A model generated the notes under the pieces. That model saw only the letters and a list, made by a program, of their open reading frames with translations. It had not been told where the DNA came from and did no database searches. Position numbers and translations under genes: made by a program. This document shows positions 35,391 to 48,440 of a stretch of DNA of 64,000 nucleotides, one piece after another. Positions within the stretch are counted from its first letter, which is position 1; the number at the start of each line of letters is the position of its first letter. Source of the DNA: Mantis religiosa (lineage: Eukaryota; Arthropoda; Insecta; Mantodea; Mantidae). The stretch lies in NCBI GenBank assembly GCA_030765055.1, contig CM060947.1, positions 50,346,047 through 50,410,046 of the forward strand, in the 5' to 3' direction.

Positions 35391-36494
35391 CAATAGAACT
35401 TTGGGCTTAATATCTGGATTATTGAAAGTCCGGATTAAGTGAAATGAAAGCTCACAGAGATGAATTATGAAGGTAATTAGAGTATGTACCGTGTAATTTT
35501 ATTAGAACGTAAGATACAATAGGCACACCTAATTTTAATTACATAATCTTTATTTGTTTGGTTTGAAGAAACTATCAATTTTATTTTGTGGCTTAGCACA
35601 TATCTCTTTCACAATGATAGCATGAATACTCCTCATATGATGTTAGTACAAAACTTTGTTTATTGTTACTTTTCTCGACAAAGTCTATTCCACAATTCAG
35701 AAGTTGTTTAACCTCACTTAATTATTCGACTTTCCGAAATCCATATCCTCAGGCTAATTCGGTACTAATGCTCCTTGCATTGTTTACATTCCACAATTTC
35801 TTCGTCAGTCATGATGTAATAGCCTAGATCATCTTCATTTCCGTCAAGCCAGTCTTCGTCCGCTGTGACCAGCTTTCTCTCCACCCCCTACGAAAGTTTG
35901 GCAAAACTAATTTAATTGAATTGCATTTCTGTCTAATTCAACACTGTCATCATACAAAAGTTTCTTCAACGCATTAGTCAACGTAGAGTTCGAAATGCTG
36001 TTTACTGCACTTGCAAAATTGAAAATCCTTAATCTGAAATCAGATACATAAGTACTTTCTACACATACACACGCAGGAGTGGCAGCACTTTCAAGCCTTT
36101 CAGTTTTCAGTTGCTCGTGTTTGGTGAGCAATTTATGCTTGCGTTTCTCCGCTGACTTTGTAGGTTTAGTAAACGACTTTGTACACTCGATTTGCTTCTT
36201 TGGCTTAATGACTGAAAAGGGTAAATGTTAAACTAAACCTTCTGACAAGAGTTGCAATCGCTGTCGTAGCAACAGCAATAGTGTGGGAAGGAGAGCAGCC
36301 TAATGCACCATTGTCCTAGTATATACATGATATTCCTAAGAAATTTCTATTGTATGGTCAGCGCTAAAATAAAATGGACAATTTCCTTAGTGCAGCAGTA
36401 CAAATCAGTTAGCAATTTGAAGTTATTTAAAGGATATTTGACCGTCTTAAGGGAAATATGGTTTAAAGGGTTCCGGATTTACGAGGTTTTACTG
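35391..36494 (-). mobile_element. Pogo/Tigger-like DNA transposon remnant
   Basis: The right end reads inward as CAGTAAAACCTCGTAAATCC, typical of pogo-like termini, and is followed by TA at 36495-36496. The left end CAATAGAACTTTGGG at 35391 is preceded by TA and matches the other end loosely, mostly with transitions. Inside the left end are GGATTATTGAAAGTC and a reversed counterpart near 35706-35742, as in pogo/Tigger subterminal regions. A transposase C-terminus lies on the minus strand. The catalytic core is missing. Confidence 0.5.
35764..36230 (-). pseudogene. Pogo-like transposase C-terminal remnant
   Basis: Minus-strand frames give KQIECTKSFTKPTKSAEKRK (about 36200-36140), an open stretch of 74 codons at 36131-35907 without a clear domain, then ADEDWLDGNEDDLGYYIMTD and EEIVECKQCKEH to the stop at 35766-35764. 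An acidic C-terminus of the form DxLNxD-ExDxGxxIMTDEEIV is characteristic of Tigger/pogo transposases. The CENP-B-like DNA-binding and DDE parts were not found. Confidence 0.5.
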
Positions 36495-36894
36495 TATTTA
36501 TATGCAGCATCTTTCGGGGTCTTTTTCTATCTCTTGCAGATTACCAGCTTTGCACAAGTCATTTAGAATGAAGAGGACAGCGATTTTATTTGTCGTGAAA
36601 ATATTTGGAGCACAAGCTAATTTAATCAAAATGCTTATATCCATTTTCGAAAAAATAAAACATTTTGAAAAACTTTCCATATTATATGCAGTTTTGTATT
36701 GGGCAATTATTTGAAAAATTCATGTTGAAGGTTCTGGTCTTAAATTTCAAATTTGGCATTTAAAGTTTTCGGTTGCGCTTTTGACAGACATGGACCATTT
36801 TGTTAAAGTGCTTTTTATTTGGTTGTTTCAAAACATGTATTTCTGGTACATTCCAGTATATAGTTTTTTGGTGGACTACAATACATTTTCTGCT

Positions 36895-37124
36895 CACCTC
36901 CGTGGCGTAGGTGGTAGCATGTCTACCTCACGTTCAAGGAGTCCCTTTTTCGAATCTCGGTCAGGCTGAATTATTTGGATAAGTTATTTTTTTTGTGTTT
37001 TTCCTTATCCCCAAAGACGAATGTCGAGTAACTATAAGATCATTGCACTCTGGCTTCATTTTAGTACCATTTTCCATTTCATTCATCGTCCAATGTGACT
37101 TAACGTTGGAGGACCTACGTTAAG
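36895..37124 (+). mobile_element. tRNA-derived SINE, family S1 (diverged)
   Basis: CCTCCGTGGCGTAGGTGGTA, TCGAATCTCGGTCAGG, CGAATGTCGAGTAACTATAA and TGACTTAACGTTGGAGGAC match the S1 order with many substitutions, so this is an old copy. Confidence 0.85.
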
Positions 37125-39111
37125 AAAAATATTTCTTTTGCTTGCTTTGTACGTAATAGAGAAAATAGGAAATAGAGCTACATATTGATTTTCACTAACA
37201 AATTTAATATGGCTCTGCCAAAAAACTGCCCTTGTGATCAAACTGATTTTATTTGCGAAATTTTATGTGAGTTTAATTGTTCCGCGGTTCTCCCTATTTG
37301 CAGGTTTCGCCAAAATTTTACCTATTATTTATCCAAATACAAAACGAATAGCTTTTCCTGGCCAGAATCGTCAGACATGTTGTGTTTCCTTCAGTCTTCC
37401 AGTTCAACATATGCCGTTAAAACGCTAAGAATGTATACGAGGAAGAGATTTGTTACAGTATTGAAAATAAGCCTAAAAGCTTAGGTACAGAGATCTGCAC
37501 GATTATAACCTTGAGCGCTAGATTTATCGTATACTTCCGGCTTTATGGTTACTTGAGGAAACTGTCATCCTGTTTGTCATTGTGTCACTGTTACCAGATG
37601 CATGTGTGTCACTAGGTAAGTGCTTGCTGCATATTAATTATAATATTGCCTGCAATATATACTCGTACAATATTTTAGTGATCTTCCAGGTACTTTGTAA
37701 TATTCGAAATAAACTATTGTAGAAATGGTTTTCATTGTAGGCACAGAGCCAAAGCAGTACTGAAAATAGAACTTAAAATGAATTGCAAATTATTAAACAG
37801 TACGAACCATTAATGACGGGTAATTCCGAAAAACTGCTTCCGAATGAAAGGTACTTCTCAAGCTATTGACATAAAATTGAAGATATAATTTTTATTTGTA
37901 ATGAAACATAGGTATATAGTACTAAAATCAAAATTGGTAACGTCTTTGTGAAAACAATATTAATGGAAAACATTTCTACAATGTGTACTTTGAAACAGGA
38001 CAATTTCGTATCCTCAGAAGATAGTGAACTTAAAATAGAGCTGAACACATGATCCTGCACCCCACATGCACATCTACACACACTTACACACAAACAAATG
38101 TTTCTAAAAATGCTTTTCTTGAGTTCAGGAAGGTTCAAATTGTGTATTGTTAATGAATTCTCAGTGTAGAATTTACTTGCTCTGCTTACCTTGATGTAGA
38201 TAATCAGTAGTACATAAAGTGAAAACAACATTATTTATGTTACATTCGTATAACCTCTTGTTATTCTTCAACAAACTGTTATCACATATTTGATGTCCTA
38301 TATGCTTCGAGTAAATAAAAAAAGGCAGCTGTCTTTGCATGACCAGAAGAAATAAATGAATAAGTTTTTGTAGAAGAAAAGGTATAAAATATTTGACAGT
38401 GTAAAACTGCAACAAAGAATATCTAAGAAATGGCTAAAACAGAAACAGTTCTTTGAAAAAAAAATGTTGCATGTATGGAGACATTATGATAGGCCAATCA
38501 ATAATGGAAAAGTATAATCAACTGAAAAAACGTATGCGAGAACAGGGTTTAGAACCACAGATTTTCGGCATCCCTTGCCAGCGCTTTATTAACTTGAGCT
38601 ACTATGGTATCACATCGATTGGTATATCGAATACCTCAACTGTCTCGCAGGATTTCAGTCTGATAGATACCTTTTGAACTCTTCTTATAAACTGCTATTT
38701 AGCTATTTCACATTAAATGCAGCAAAGTTTCGTTGCACATTTCATTGAAAGTATAAGAGGAATACAAAAGAATGAAGCAAGAATCACACCGTAAAAGCGG
38801 GTTGCTTATACAATGGTTTTGGAATCCATCCTTTTATCATGGCAACCGAAACAGAACAGAATAGTGGCAGAAATACTAGAAATGATTTAAGTGTTACCAA
38901 TAATTACGAATATTTCGGGAATGGCAGATACCAGAAAACGTTATTTGAAATAAGATGTTTCATTCCTAATGAAAGAACTGCTCTATTTCCAGAACAGGGA
39001 CAATATACATCATATTTGTAATTAAACGTCATAAACATATATAATAAAATTCTGTAGAGGGATATTTGGAAAGAAAGGATACGAAATATCGTGCGAGTAA
39101 AGAAAGATTAA
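37125..39111. other. Non-coding stretch
   Basis: About 2 kb of AT-rich DNA. Frames of up to 122 codons have no recognisable domain and codon use typical of random AT-rich sequence. Confidence 0.4.
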
Positions 39112-39394
39112 TGTATGCCCACGACAAGAAGGCTAGAGGGGAATGAAGGGCAGAAGAGCTTGAACTGTTTATCTGCTACGGTAACGGATCTGTTTACTAG
39201 GAAATGAGTGTATGGGAGTGCATATGAGTCACCCATGCTGCCAGTTCTAATGTTTGTTGCAGTAAATGCAGCGATAGATATTATGTATGGACTAGTAATG
39301 TGACAACACTTGTGCATTTTAAACGAACCTGCCATACTGGAAAGGCGAGCAGTTACACATACCTCTAACTTGCCTTCTTGTTATGGGTCTACAG
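39112..39394 (-). mobile_element. Small inverted-repeat element (MITE-like), uninterrupted copy
   Basis: A 283-bp element beginning TGTATGCCCACGACAAGAAG and ending CTTCTTGTTATGGGTCTACA. The ends are imperfect inverted repeats (about 20 of 25 positions). The interior matches 8977-9263 in inverse orientation. It has no coding capacity. Confidence 0.7.
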
Positions 39395-41726
39395 TAATTT
39401 AAGATCTAGGACTTTCCTGAAAAAATTCATCTTTACTTAGAACTTAATTATTGATGCTGCATTTCATTAATAACCTTCCACTTACATGTTTATTTTTTAT
39501 CTAATATACTTTAAAACATACATTTCTGTTTAACTCCTGATATAATACTTTTCTTTTTCTTTTGGCTGAACTACATTTTCCCATTTAGGCGATGGAGTAG
39601 AAAAAGTAAAATAAAATCGATAAAATTTCCTGGCCAGTACAAATGATGATGTACAAATTCAAAGTATTTCTATTCCGTCGCTTGATACACGAAGCAGTCA
39701 GAATATTTTTGGTCAAATTGTGAAGAGAGCGGTTCTCCGTATGTGACGTTCACAGATAGGATAAATCTACACGAGTAGGTATATATTCCCCGTGCTATTT
39801 AAATATAATGTATCAGACATCACGATCTCGCCCGTCCCAGAAGGTGCTTATTTTAGCCCAGCTTCCGTTTGCTGATGAAAGGCTTCGCTGTATGCTCATT
39901 TGGCATTCTCTGGCAAATTAACCGAGTTGCGCATGCGCAGTAATAATAAGATAGTGAAATATGAGACCGAGGGATAAAGAAGATCCAGTAATTGGGCTGA
40001 TGAGTCGTAATAAAGTAAGATGATATGAGAGCTTATCTTATTCCGTTTTATAACAAGATGTGATGCTGATGAGGCAAATTACAGAGGCAAATCCTGACAT
40101 TCATGTTGGCAGGTAATACAGAGAGAAGTCTCGGATGGACTCTTGACATAGCAAACACTACATGTCTAACTTTTATACATATTCTCGTACAAGTGCTAAT
40201 TAGAGGAAAAGGACACACTTTCTTTAGCCCTTCATTCAGTCGTACTTTCTCTACTAGAACGTGCATAGCAAATAAAGAAGGCATTGCATTCTACCCAAAA
40301 ATTAAAAGACTCAACGTTCATACTTCTTTGGAAAAGTTAATACAATTTGGATTAAAATACCACAAGTTTAAAATATGCCCATTAAACATTAAAAGAATTC
40401 CTTGAAGTTTGTGAAATTGGCTCTTCAGGTCTTCTCTGTTTTAAATAAATTTTGTATACTAATAAATCGTAAGAGATAAACAAAACTTCACTACACAGAA
40501 AATATGTTTCTGGTTAACGCACACAATGTTATTTATCCGCCACCATAAGCAAATATCCATAATTAAGCCATAATTTTGTTACTGAAAAGTAGGCCTTTTA
40601 CTGTTAGACATGAATAATTTCTGCAAAAGGTAGAATTATCTCTATGAGAGTCAATATAGCAAGTCAAGTAAAAGATTAAAGTTAAAATTTGTAAGATAAA
40701 AACACATTATTCTTCAGGAACGCCCACCCTAATAGTGTCAAGGAGACTATATTACAATCTCTTTGACTATCGATTACTTCATAGATGCTTGGTCCGATGT
40801 TCAATTTTTCTTTAGTTATCTGAAAAACATGAAACAAACACACGACTGAATCACTCATTTTGACATACAGTTTATCATTTGTTGATTTTCCATCACCATA
40901 GTTACATTTCTTCGTTATTCAAAGCCTCCAATATCATCTTATGCATAGTAAAAGATAGATTCTAAATCTGTTATAAAACAATGTTTAATACTTTCATAAT
41001 TCTTAATTCAAATAACGGTAATGGGTAATTTTGCGCATGGGACTAGCGAGGTTTGATGCTTCGGGTGTTAAAATTTTGCACTCGCTAATGAACATCGACT
41101 TACCTCACAAGTCCCATAAATAACTGTTTTGTTTTGTTAACCATTTCCGAGATTTTTTTTTTATTAGTTTTAATTTTCCAATACCTATGCTTTTCTCAAA
41201 TGGCAACTCATTCATTTTTCTTCCTGGCCATACAAAGAGAATGGAATTTAATCCAATCACATAGCCACTAGCTCTTAAATGATTTGACATTAATTTAAGT
41301 TCACTATGTTCCACAATTTTATTGTACCTAAAAGGAAATATGTATTAATACAATATACACGAATATTTATCTTGACTAATACGAGGTAGATAGTAGAGTA
41401 AGACTGTAATAAACAGTTGAAAAATGTGTAGGGAATGTCCTATGAATGAAACCACCAGAATATTAGTTTCTATCTACTTGTGATTAATAGGGATAAAGGT
41501 TTAAAAAGTTTTCATTGCATATTTAAAAGTACAAAAGGCAAAAGTGATAATAAAATGTGGAAACTTGGTCACTGTAACTGCCTTTGTAGTTCTATACTCT
41601 TTATTCCATTGCAGAAACAAAAAAATCGATGGTTTAGTCCTTTAAACTATCATAAAATTCAAACCAATAAGACAGTGAGAGATAATATCATACTAAGTTA
41701 ATATTAATTGTAGATTCGAGATCCAA
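39395..41726. other. Non-coding stretch
   Basis: About 2.3 kb without recognisable coding or RNA features. Confidence 0.4.
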
Positions 41727-41870
41727 CCGTGTGAGATAATGCCACAGTAACATGCGTGATTAGAAATCAGAACGTCCTGGATTCAAACCTTCCTGATCCA
41801 TGTTTTCTTACGGGGGTCCCCAGGTCCGCTAGGCGTAAAGAGTGATGGAAATAGCCAAATTCCCTGTCCT
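41727..41870 (+). mobile_element. 5' fragment of an S2-type SINE
   Basis: A degenerate B box (TGGATTCAAACC) followed by GATCCATGTTTTCTTACGGG, a CCCAGGTCCGCTAGGCG segment and AATTCCCTGTCC follows the 5' part of S2. It stops where another SINE begins. Confidence 0.55.
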
Positions 41871-41894
41871 CAGACTTCATCTTCTTCTTGGTTT

Positions 41895-42050
41895 TTTATT
41901 GTTATTTATAGACAGAGTCAAAACGAAAAATTCAAAGCCACGGCCGGGATTTGAGCCATGGATCTCCTGCTTTCCGTCTAGTTGCTCTTACCCATTGAGC
42001 TACTATGGCCAACGTGTCGACGTGACACTAAATTCTCCAACTGACTAATA
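41895..42050 (-). mobile_element. tRNA-derived SINE, family S3 (minus copy of a head-to-head pair)
   Basis: On the minus strand the head reads GGCCATAGTAGCTCAATGGG (A box) and GGCTCAAATCCCGGCCG (B box), with TTTTGACTCTGTCTATAA downstream. It faces the plus-strand copy at 42165-42345. Confidence 0.7.
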
Positions 42051-42164
42051 TTCCATATGATTCATATTCTCCAAGCCTGGGACTTAAGTACTTACAATAG
42101 TAAGTCGCCACATATGGTGTATCTCGAATGCGAGAGTCCCTAGTGATTTACTGGGAAAATATAT

Positions 42165-42345
42165 GAATCAATTAGGGAATATAGTGTCACGACGGCATGT
42201 TGGCCATGGTATCTCAGTGGGTAAGACTGTAGGGTAACCAGGAGCTTCGTGGTGCAAATCCCGGACGCGGCATTGAACGTTTGAGTTTGACTCTATCCAA
42301 AACCTTAGCCTATATACGGCTAGTGAGAAAGAACGATTCATTTAT
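42165..42345 (+). mobile_element. tRNA-derived SINE, family S3 (plus copy of a head-to-head pair)
   Basis: GGCCATGGTATCTCAGTGGG (A box), GGTGCAAATCCCGGACG (B box), then TGAGTTTGACTCTATCC. The sequence upstream (ATATGAATCA...AATATAGTGTCACGACGGCA) also matches, inverted, the flank of the minus copy, so the inverted repeat is longer than the two SINE heads. Confidence 0.7.
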
Positions 42346-45300
42346 ATCAATTAAGTTAAATAATTATTGTTATTTGTTAATTTCTTAAGAATGGTTCGAA
42401 CAATTTCTATTATTCCTTTCTTACGAGCCTTAACATCAGATTACCACTGTGTGGGGAACAGATCACTGCAGACTAAATGAATTACGGAGTGCTGAGCAGT
42501 TCGAGCAACAATGGGAATCACAAAATTTTTAATTTTAAAATTGAATTAGCTAAACAAAACAAAGAATTAGTTTTATTTTAAGACTATCACTATTTCAAAT
42601 GTATTAAGTTAAATCAGGATCTTCATCTTCGAAATTTGGAGAAATCTGCTGGCTTTTGGTAATGGAAACAGAAGTAGTTATTGGGCAGAAGGGTCTTGTA
42701 ATCTTTCGAAAACCAATGAATTATAAGAAAATTGACTTAACCTATTATTTACTGTAGATATATCAATATTACTAAGATAGGTAACCATCTGAAGTTTATT
42801 TGATAAAATAGCATCCTTGCAAGCATATTAAAGGATAAACGATCGTGACTGGTCAGTATTCGAATCATTGCTGTACTTCGTATGTCTTTATCAAATACGT
42901 GACGTGTACTAATAATTATAAACAGTATTATGGCATTATTGCTGCGAGTTTTATGAAGTTGAAAGGTCAGCCAGTTTCTTACAGCTTCCTTAAAAAAGGA
43001 ACGGTTAATGAAGAAAAGTTTCCTAATGTTTCTGTTGATAGCCTAAAGATTAAAGATAAAACGTTTCTTAATTGCCATGCTCAGGCACGTTTCTGCAAAG
43101 AGAAGAGTTTTTTACCTCCTCGCCCTCTTTCTTGCCTGCTTTCCCATTTAGAGGTACTTTATACTTTAGCGTTTAAATTGAATAAGGTTCCAGTTGCGTT
43201 ATGTCTTCATGTTTCCCTTTGACTCAAATACTTCCATCAGCAGATGTTTTATTAATTTGCAGAGATTGTATGAAACTTCTCTCTTTGAAATTCAAGAATT
43301 CATTAGCTGAAAGTTGCGAACAAATCGAAAACAATAATTGTTTCTACAAACACAGCTACATAGTGTAAGCAGGTGTACGAAATACCACAAGTATATCTCT
43401 ACTCTAAGAGGTATGTACGTAAGTCTATATAATTAATTCAATAATTATTTTTTCCGCCATATATATTCTTTGGTTTTTAATGCAACTGTTCTTAAAAGCT
43501 ATATAGAATACAGATACTTATAGAAAATATTTTGGTTAACATATTTATTTATACGTTTGAGATTTTGTGTTCACATAACTTACTCCAAAAAAATAGCACA
43601 TATCTTATATAAGACGATTCTCGTATGCCTTTGTAGTACGTTTTCATTAATTATTCTGGCTTATTCACAAGGATACAGCTCAAATGAATCCATAACTAGT
43701 TGGTTGCAATTCTCTGAGCGGTAAATACAGTTCCAATGTTTTTAATTCATGCGGTAAATTGTGTCCGCTACGGTTGGCTATACTGGTCGCGCTGGGACGC
43801 TTGGGTATAACGTAGCATAGACCAGTGTATAATCCATTTTATAATTACACTACATCGCGACTAAATTGGTCACAGCAGTAAAGCGGAACCAGATCTTATC
43901 ACGTGATTTATTTCACCTGGGGAAATATATTCTGATGCGTCTGATTTGTTAAACTTCAAACTGGAAATGTATCGATACAAATCGATTTCCACTGGATAGA
44001 AGCGAGATATCATCGAACTCTACTCAAGCCAATGAAGGATACGGTCGTTTGGAGGGGAGTTTGAACAAGTCTGCAGAAAATGTGAAGGTAGATTTTGTCG
44101 CCAAACATTGCGGGTCGAGGAACTAAACGAAAATTTAGGAAGTACTCAATTTACCTACACGAAAATTTAGGTAGGACACAGTTATTTTAGGAATATTCAA
44201 ATAAGACTCAATTTATCAAGACTGATTTAGAAATCTTCTGGAAATATCCAATTTATCATAAAAGGATATGTATATTAATTTACTCTCTCAGGTTTTTTTT
44301 AATTAAAACAAATTTTGCTAAATATAAGTCTGTTTATTACATAACTTTTGTTATTTGTGTAATTATTTTTATAACTCAGGCCAGTTATAACATTAGAGCT
44401 AATTATTTGCTTTGTTCACGATCCTTCTGAAGCTCAGGATTTGATTGTTTACCGGCTAAATGTAAACATATTTTGTTTTATATAAGTATTGCTTGCGATC
44501 TAAGACAGGAACTTTAGTTTTCAATACTTGTGAGTTGTAATTATATAAAATGCACGATTTTTCATTCAGAAACAAACTTTCTTTTTCAGACTTATTCCTT
44601 CCTCACAAAATTTTAGGAACGATTTCTGTTGCCAAGCTACGTGCCTTTGTTTCTGAAGCACTTAATAATATCTTGTGTTACTCTGTTTACTAATTAATTC
44701 TAATTGGAATGGAGCTAAATAGAAATATTCATTATGAAAAATCTCAGTTCAGGTACTTCTTATAGGTGCAGATACAAAAAAAAAAAAAAAAACTTCTCAA
44801 CGCGTCTCGTGTAGCTTATTAATTAACTACTTATTTCATAATGGAAATTTCTCACATTGACTCTTTGTTCATTTCATTGTTTAGAGTTCTAGCGTTGTCC
44901 AAATATTTAAACACTATTACTTCTTTCTTCTTATTTTTCCTACAGTAATCCTGTCTTCTATAAGGTTCTTTGCTTTGTCAAAATTTTTATTCGCGTCCTT
45001 TCTTCTACCACGTACATAGAGGAGAGAATTGCACCCAACACTTTGATATACTATGTGGGTCCAAGTGTCCATCCGTAAAGACCATATCTCAAAAACGAAG
45101 AGTCGGTTGTACCAGAGTTGGCATCTTCCACAGATGTAACACAAGGAAATTAAGAAAATATCTTCAGCCCAAATTACCCTTTATGTGGAACAATTTTCTT
45201 TGATTAAAACAACGTCAATATTCAAATGTATATCTTAAATTTCCGAACAGCATTTGCATAACTGGTACACAATAAACACTTTAATATAAATATAATTTTG

Positions 45301-45780
45301 AATTCTTCAAGGCACACAATTTGTCATATGGATATGTTCATTGTCAAAATATGCCTTGCTACTTGTTGTATTTTCTAATAGTTACACTTTTCTCAAATAA
45401 GACGTTGTTATTCGTTTTTTATATACTGGTCATACAAAGAGAATGGAATCTCAAAGCCATCATTGAGCTACTTGTTCTTCAAATATTTGAGTATCATTTA
45501 CTCTGTTGTATTTTTTTTTATTTCATTCTACCTTCAAGAAAATATGCTAGAAACATTTTTACAAGTTTAAGTCTCCATTAAGTTCAAATAGAATAAGTTT
45601 TTGTAATATTGTTAGTTGAAAATGGCTAGAGAAAGTCATGTGAACAAATGCATATGATTTTTTTCTCATATTTTTAGAGTGAATAACCGATTCTTCTTTC
45701 TTGTTGCTAGCGTTTCTATTTAATTTACGTATTTTCCTCTAGCTATTTTATTTGCATTTTGTAATATTCAAAATACTGTC
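42346..45780. other. Non-coding stretch
   Basis: About 3.4 kb. The 125-codon frame at 42845-43222 and the smaller ones near 45 kb show no recognisable domain, splice context or signal. A poly(A) run lies at about 44776-44791. Confidence 0.4.
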
Positions 45781-46005
45781 ACCGATCGCATTTTTTGTGG
45801 TGGAGCCGCGACAAGCCAGTGCCGGGCGCGTACGAAAGAAAGAGACAGAGAGCTACGCGTGGGCAGAAAGGAAACAGACAGATAGTGAGGGGCGCGAGTG
45901 CTGAGCTCTTGCCGAGAGGGAAAGAGACGGAAGTAGTTTGAAATTTCCTACTGCATCGGGATTGTTACCGAGCTATATACTGAGTTCTAGAACAATGAGT
46001 GGAAC

Positions 46006-46102
46006 TATAAAAGCGCCGTGTGGTGAAGAAACAAGAGACCTTGAAGACTGCGTTTGTTTATGTTACGTCATTCTGCTGCTGTCAGTGTTGTAAAAAGTAT
46101 GT
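46006..46102 (+). promoter_or_regulatory. Candidate TATA promoter with first non-coding exon
   Basis: TATAAAAG at 46006-46013 follows a GC- and purine-rich block (45790-45935) that stands out from the AT-rich surroundings. About 85 bases downstream the sequence AAAAA|GTATGT (donor at 46097-46102) resembles a 5' splice site. A 5'-UTR exon of about 60 bases could join the receptor exon at 51132, the next acceptor and start codon on this strand. The intron would be about 5 kb and would contain several repeats. This is inference; a transposon-derived promoter is equally possible. Confidence 0.25.
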
Positions 46103-46469
46103 GTTTTACTTATAAGAAAGAGTATGTTAAATTTCTGCAAACATCCAGCAAAGTTACAATACTTTTTATTGGTATATCCTTCCCTGAGATTTTGTACGGC
46201 ATAAATATTATTAACTTACATTAGTTTTCACAATTTCTACGTAAATGTATCCTTGATTTGCATATAGTTTTCATTGTTTTAATTTCTTCTTTTATTGATT
46301 GGTTCTATAGAATTAGTTGACATTACTTAGCATTATTTATGAATTTCTTGTGAAATATTATATAACTTCAGCGTGGATTTGAGATTAATTTCAACTTCAA
46401 GTAATTGCAGCTTCAAGAGGATTTCTTCTTCATCTTCTTCTTCGTCTTCTTCTTTAACTTTCCTAGTTG

Positions 46470-46830
46470 TACTTTACTACTATAGTGATGTTAGGGGATT
46501 CTTGTTCCCCTATCCCTTTTAAGGTCAGGCCTGAGAAACCGAAGTTTTGAATCCGATAGAGAACCAGGTTAGGTGATGAGCCCAACGCCTGGTGTGAAGG
46601 TGAAGGAAGTGGATGATATATATGAGGGCGAGATGAAAGATAGAAAAGATAATGATGGAGCAATTGGTGGAATGCTGACGGGGGAAACCGGAGGACCCTG
46701 TAGAAAACCCACCCTAGCCCATGTTGTCCAGCACAAATCTCACTTTGCGGTAGCTTTGGATCGAACCCGGGCCGCCTTGGTGAGAGTCAAGTGGTCTAAC
46801 CATGCACCCACGGCATGGCCTTGAGTCGAT
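46470..46830 (-). mobile_element. tRNA-derived SINE, family S4
   Basis: On the minus strand the tRNA-like head reads GCCGTGGGTGCATGGTTAGA (A box) and GGCCCGGGTTCGATCC (B box). It runs through CTACAGGGTCCTCCGG to a GAA-rich tail, seen on the plus strand as CTTCTT repeats at about 46424-46455. Borders are approximate. Confidence 0.7.
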
Positions 46831-47021
46831 TTCTTTATTAATGTTACATAGAGAACTTTCATTAAGGAAATAAAAAAGACATTCCCAAAAATCTATGAGA
46901 CAATCAATTGTAATTATAAATAATTATTTACCTATATCTGTGCTATGTCTTTATCAGAATACTGAAATTAACAGTAAATAATTCTGCTATAAATTATTAG
47001 AAGCAAAAACCTTATAGAAAG

Positions 47022-47577
47022 GAATAGGATTACTACGGAGGGGATTAGGCACTGCGAGCAATCTTGATCTATTGTAACTATGCCCACAAGTGGGGCATCC
47101 ACATGAAGAAGGATGAGGAGAGAGGAGTCAGAGGGCAGTCAACTTAAGGAGGCACGATAGTGTAGAGAGCAGGGTACCTAAATCTTACTTAGATGAAAAC
47201 CTCACCCAGTAGGTCAGGACAACGGACATATCACCCTACTGTGGTTCGGAAGCAGTCCCAGCAGTCGCTTCCGAGACCGGCAACCATTCTGCCAGAGGAG
47301 GAAGGGGTTCACTCAGAGCATATCATGCTACCATGCACCGCCGAGACTCCCGCCAACACTTCTACCCTGAAAGAGACCACAAGATGAGAGATGATGTGAA
47401 ATGACAATAGAGATGAAATGGAGGGATAGGAAATTCGGGGTATTTAATTAACCTGCCCAGCATTCGACCTTGGAGAACCCCAAAAGACCCATGGATCAGG
47501 TAGGTTGGCAGTGGGAATCGAACCCTGGAGTCCTGAACGTGGGCTAAGACTAAACCGCCTGAGTCATCTCGTTCGGT
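47022..47577 (-). mobile_element. Long SINE, family S2, complete minus-strand copy
   Basis: This 556-bp copy is bounded by 15-bp direct repeats (AAACCTTA-T/C-AGAAAG) at 47007-47021 and 47578-47592 with one mismatch. In its own orientation it has the A box region GATGACTCAGGCGG, B box GGGTTCGATTCCC, CCATGGGTCTTTTGGGG, CATCATCTCTCATCTTG and the CCACTTGTGGGCATAG 3' segment. The open frames within it are not genes. Confidence 0.9.
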
Positions 47578-47592
47578 AAACCTTACAGAAAG

Positions 47593-48440
47593 TGGGCTTT
47601 AGCAAACGCTTCTTAACCAGAGTTTTATAAACTCCATATTCCTTTAATTTAAATTGGCGGTTGTGCGCTTTTCTGTATTTATTGTGTTTCAAAAGAAAAA
47701 TTTTAAAGTGAGGGAAAATAATTCTTTGGCAAGCCGAAGAAGAAGAATTCCAGAAATCTTAATGAGTTTTAAACTCGTTTTTAACGTCATAAGGTTCACG
47801 GATTTTCAAACAACGATATTTGCATGCAAAACGAAAAGAATGTGGAAAGAAAATCAAAGCCTGCTAAAGTAATAGGAAACGCTGCTCCATGCCAACAAGA
47901 GGTGGTGGGGGGCGGGCGGTTTAACAGAATTCGAAATTGTCGTCGAATGATAGGGGTTGGGGGTAGAGCTTGTCTACAAACGAGATTGCTGGCGGGCGAG
48001 TCTCTCCAAAGAAACATCTAATGGATTTGCGTGAGTCCCTTGTATCAAACATATGAGAGTTGTGTTTGAGTTAACGCAGTTGAAACAGAATAGCTATCGA
48101 TCGCCATTTAATGCTTTTAATATCGCTATCCATTTGTATCAGGGACTGAAGGACGTAAAAGAGTTAAGATAAAACAGACGCGCCGGTAGTTGAACCAATG
48201 TCCGGCATGTGTACAAAATGTCCATACAGTTGGGAACATACAAGAGTGCTGCAGCGGTTTATTTTGGCTGATGGAGGTGTTAGATAATGGGATTCTCACC
48301 TTTGGTGAAGTTCTTGCAGAATTATTGTTCACCACGGCTCTCGAGCGATCATCTCTGCACCCAGGGTCGTAATCTGGGAACGGAGAAATAATATAATATT
48401 TTGGGATAGTGAAATAATTACTCTTCATTCGATTTTTTTT
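47593..48440. other. Non-coding stretch with CG-richer part
   Basis: Higher GC at about 47880-48010 and 48180-48380. Short frames on both strands have no recognisable domain. It may be another unrecognised repeat. Confidence 0.35.

Noticed and set aside
42845..43222. 125-codon open frame on the plus strand
   Set aside because: No domain, signal peptide, splice context or convincing codon bias. Such lengths are expected by chance in this much AT-rich DNA.
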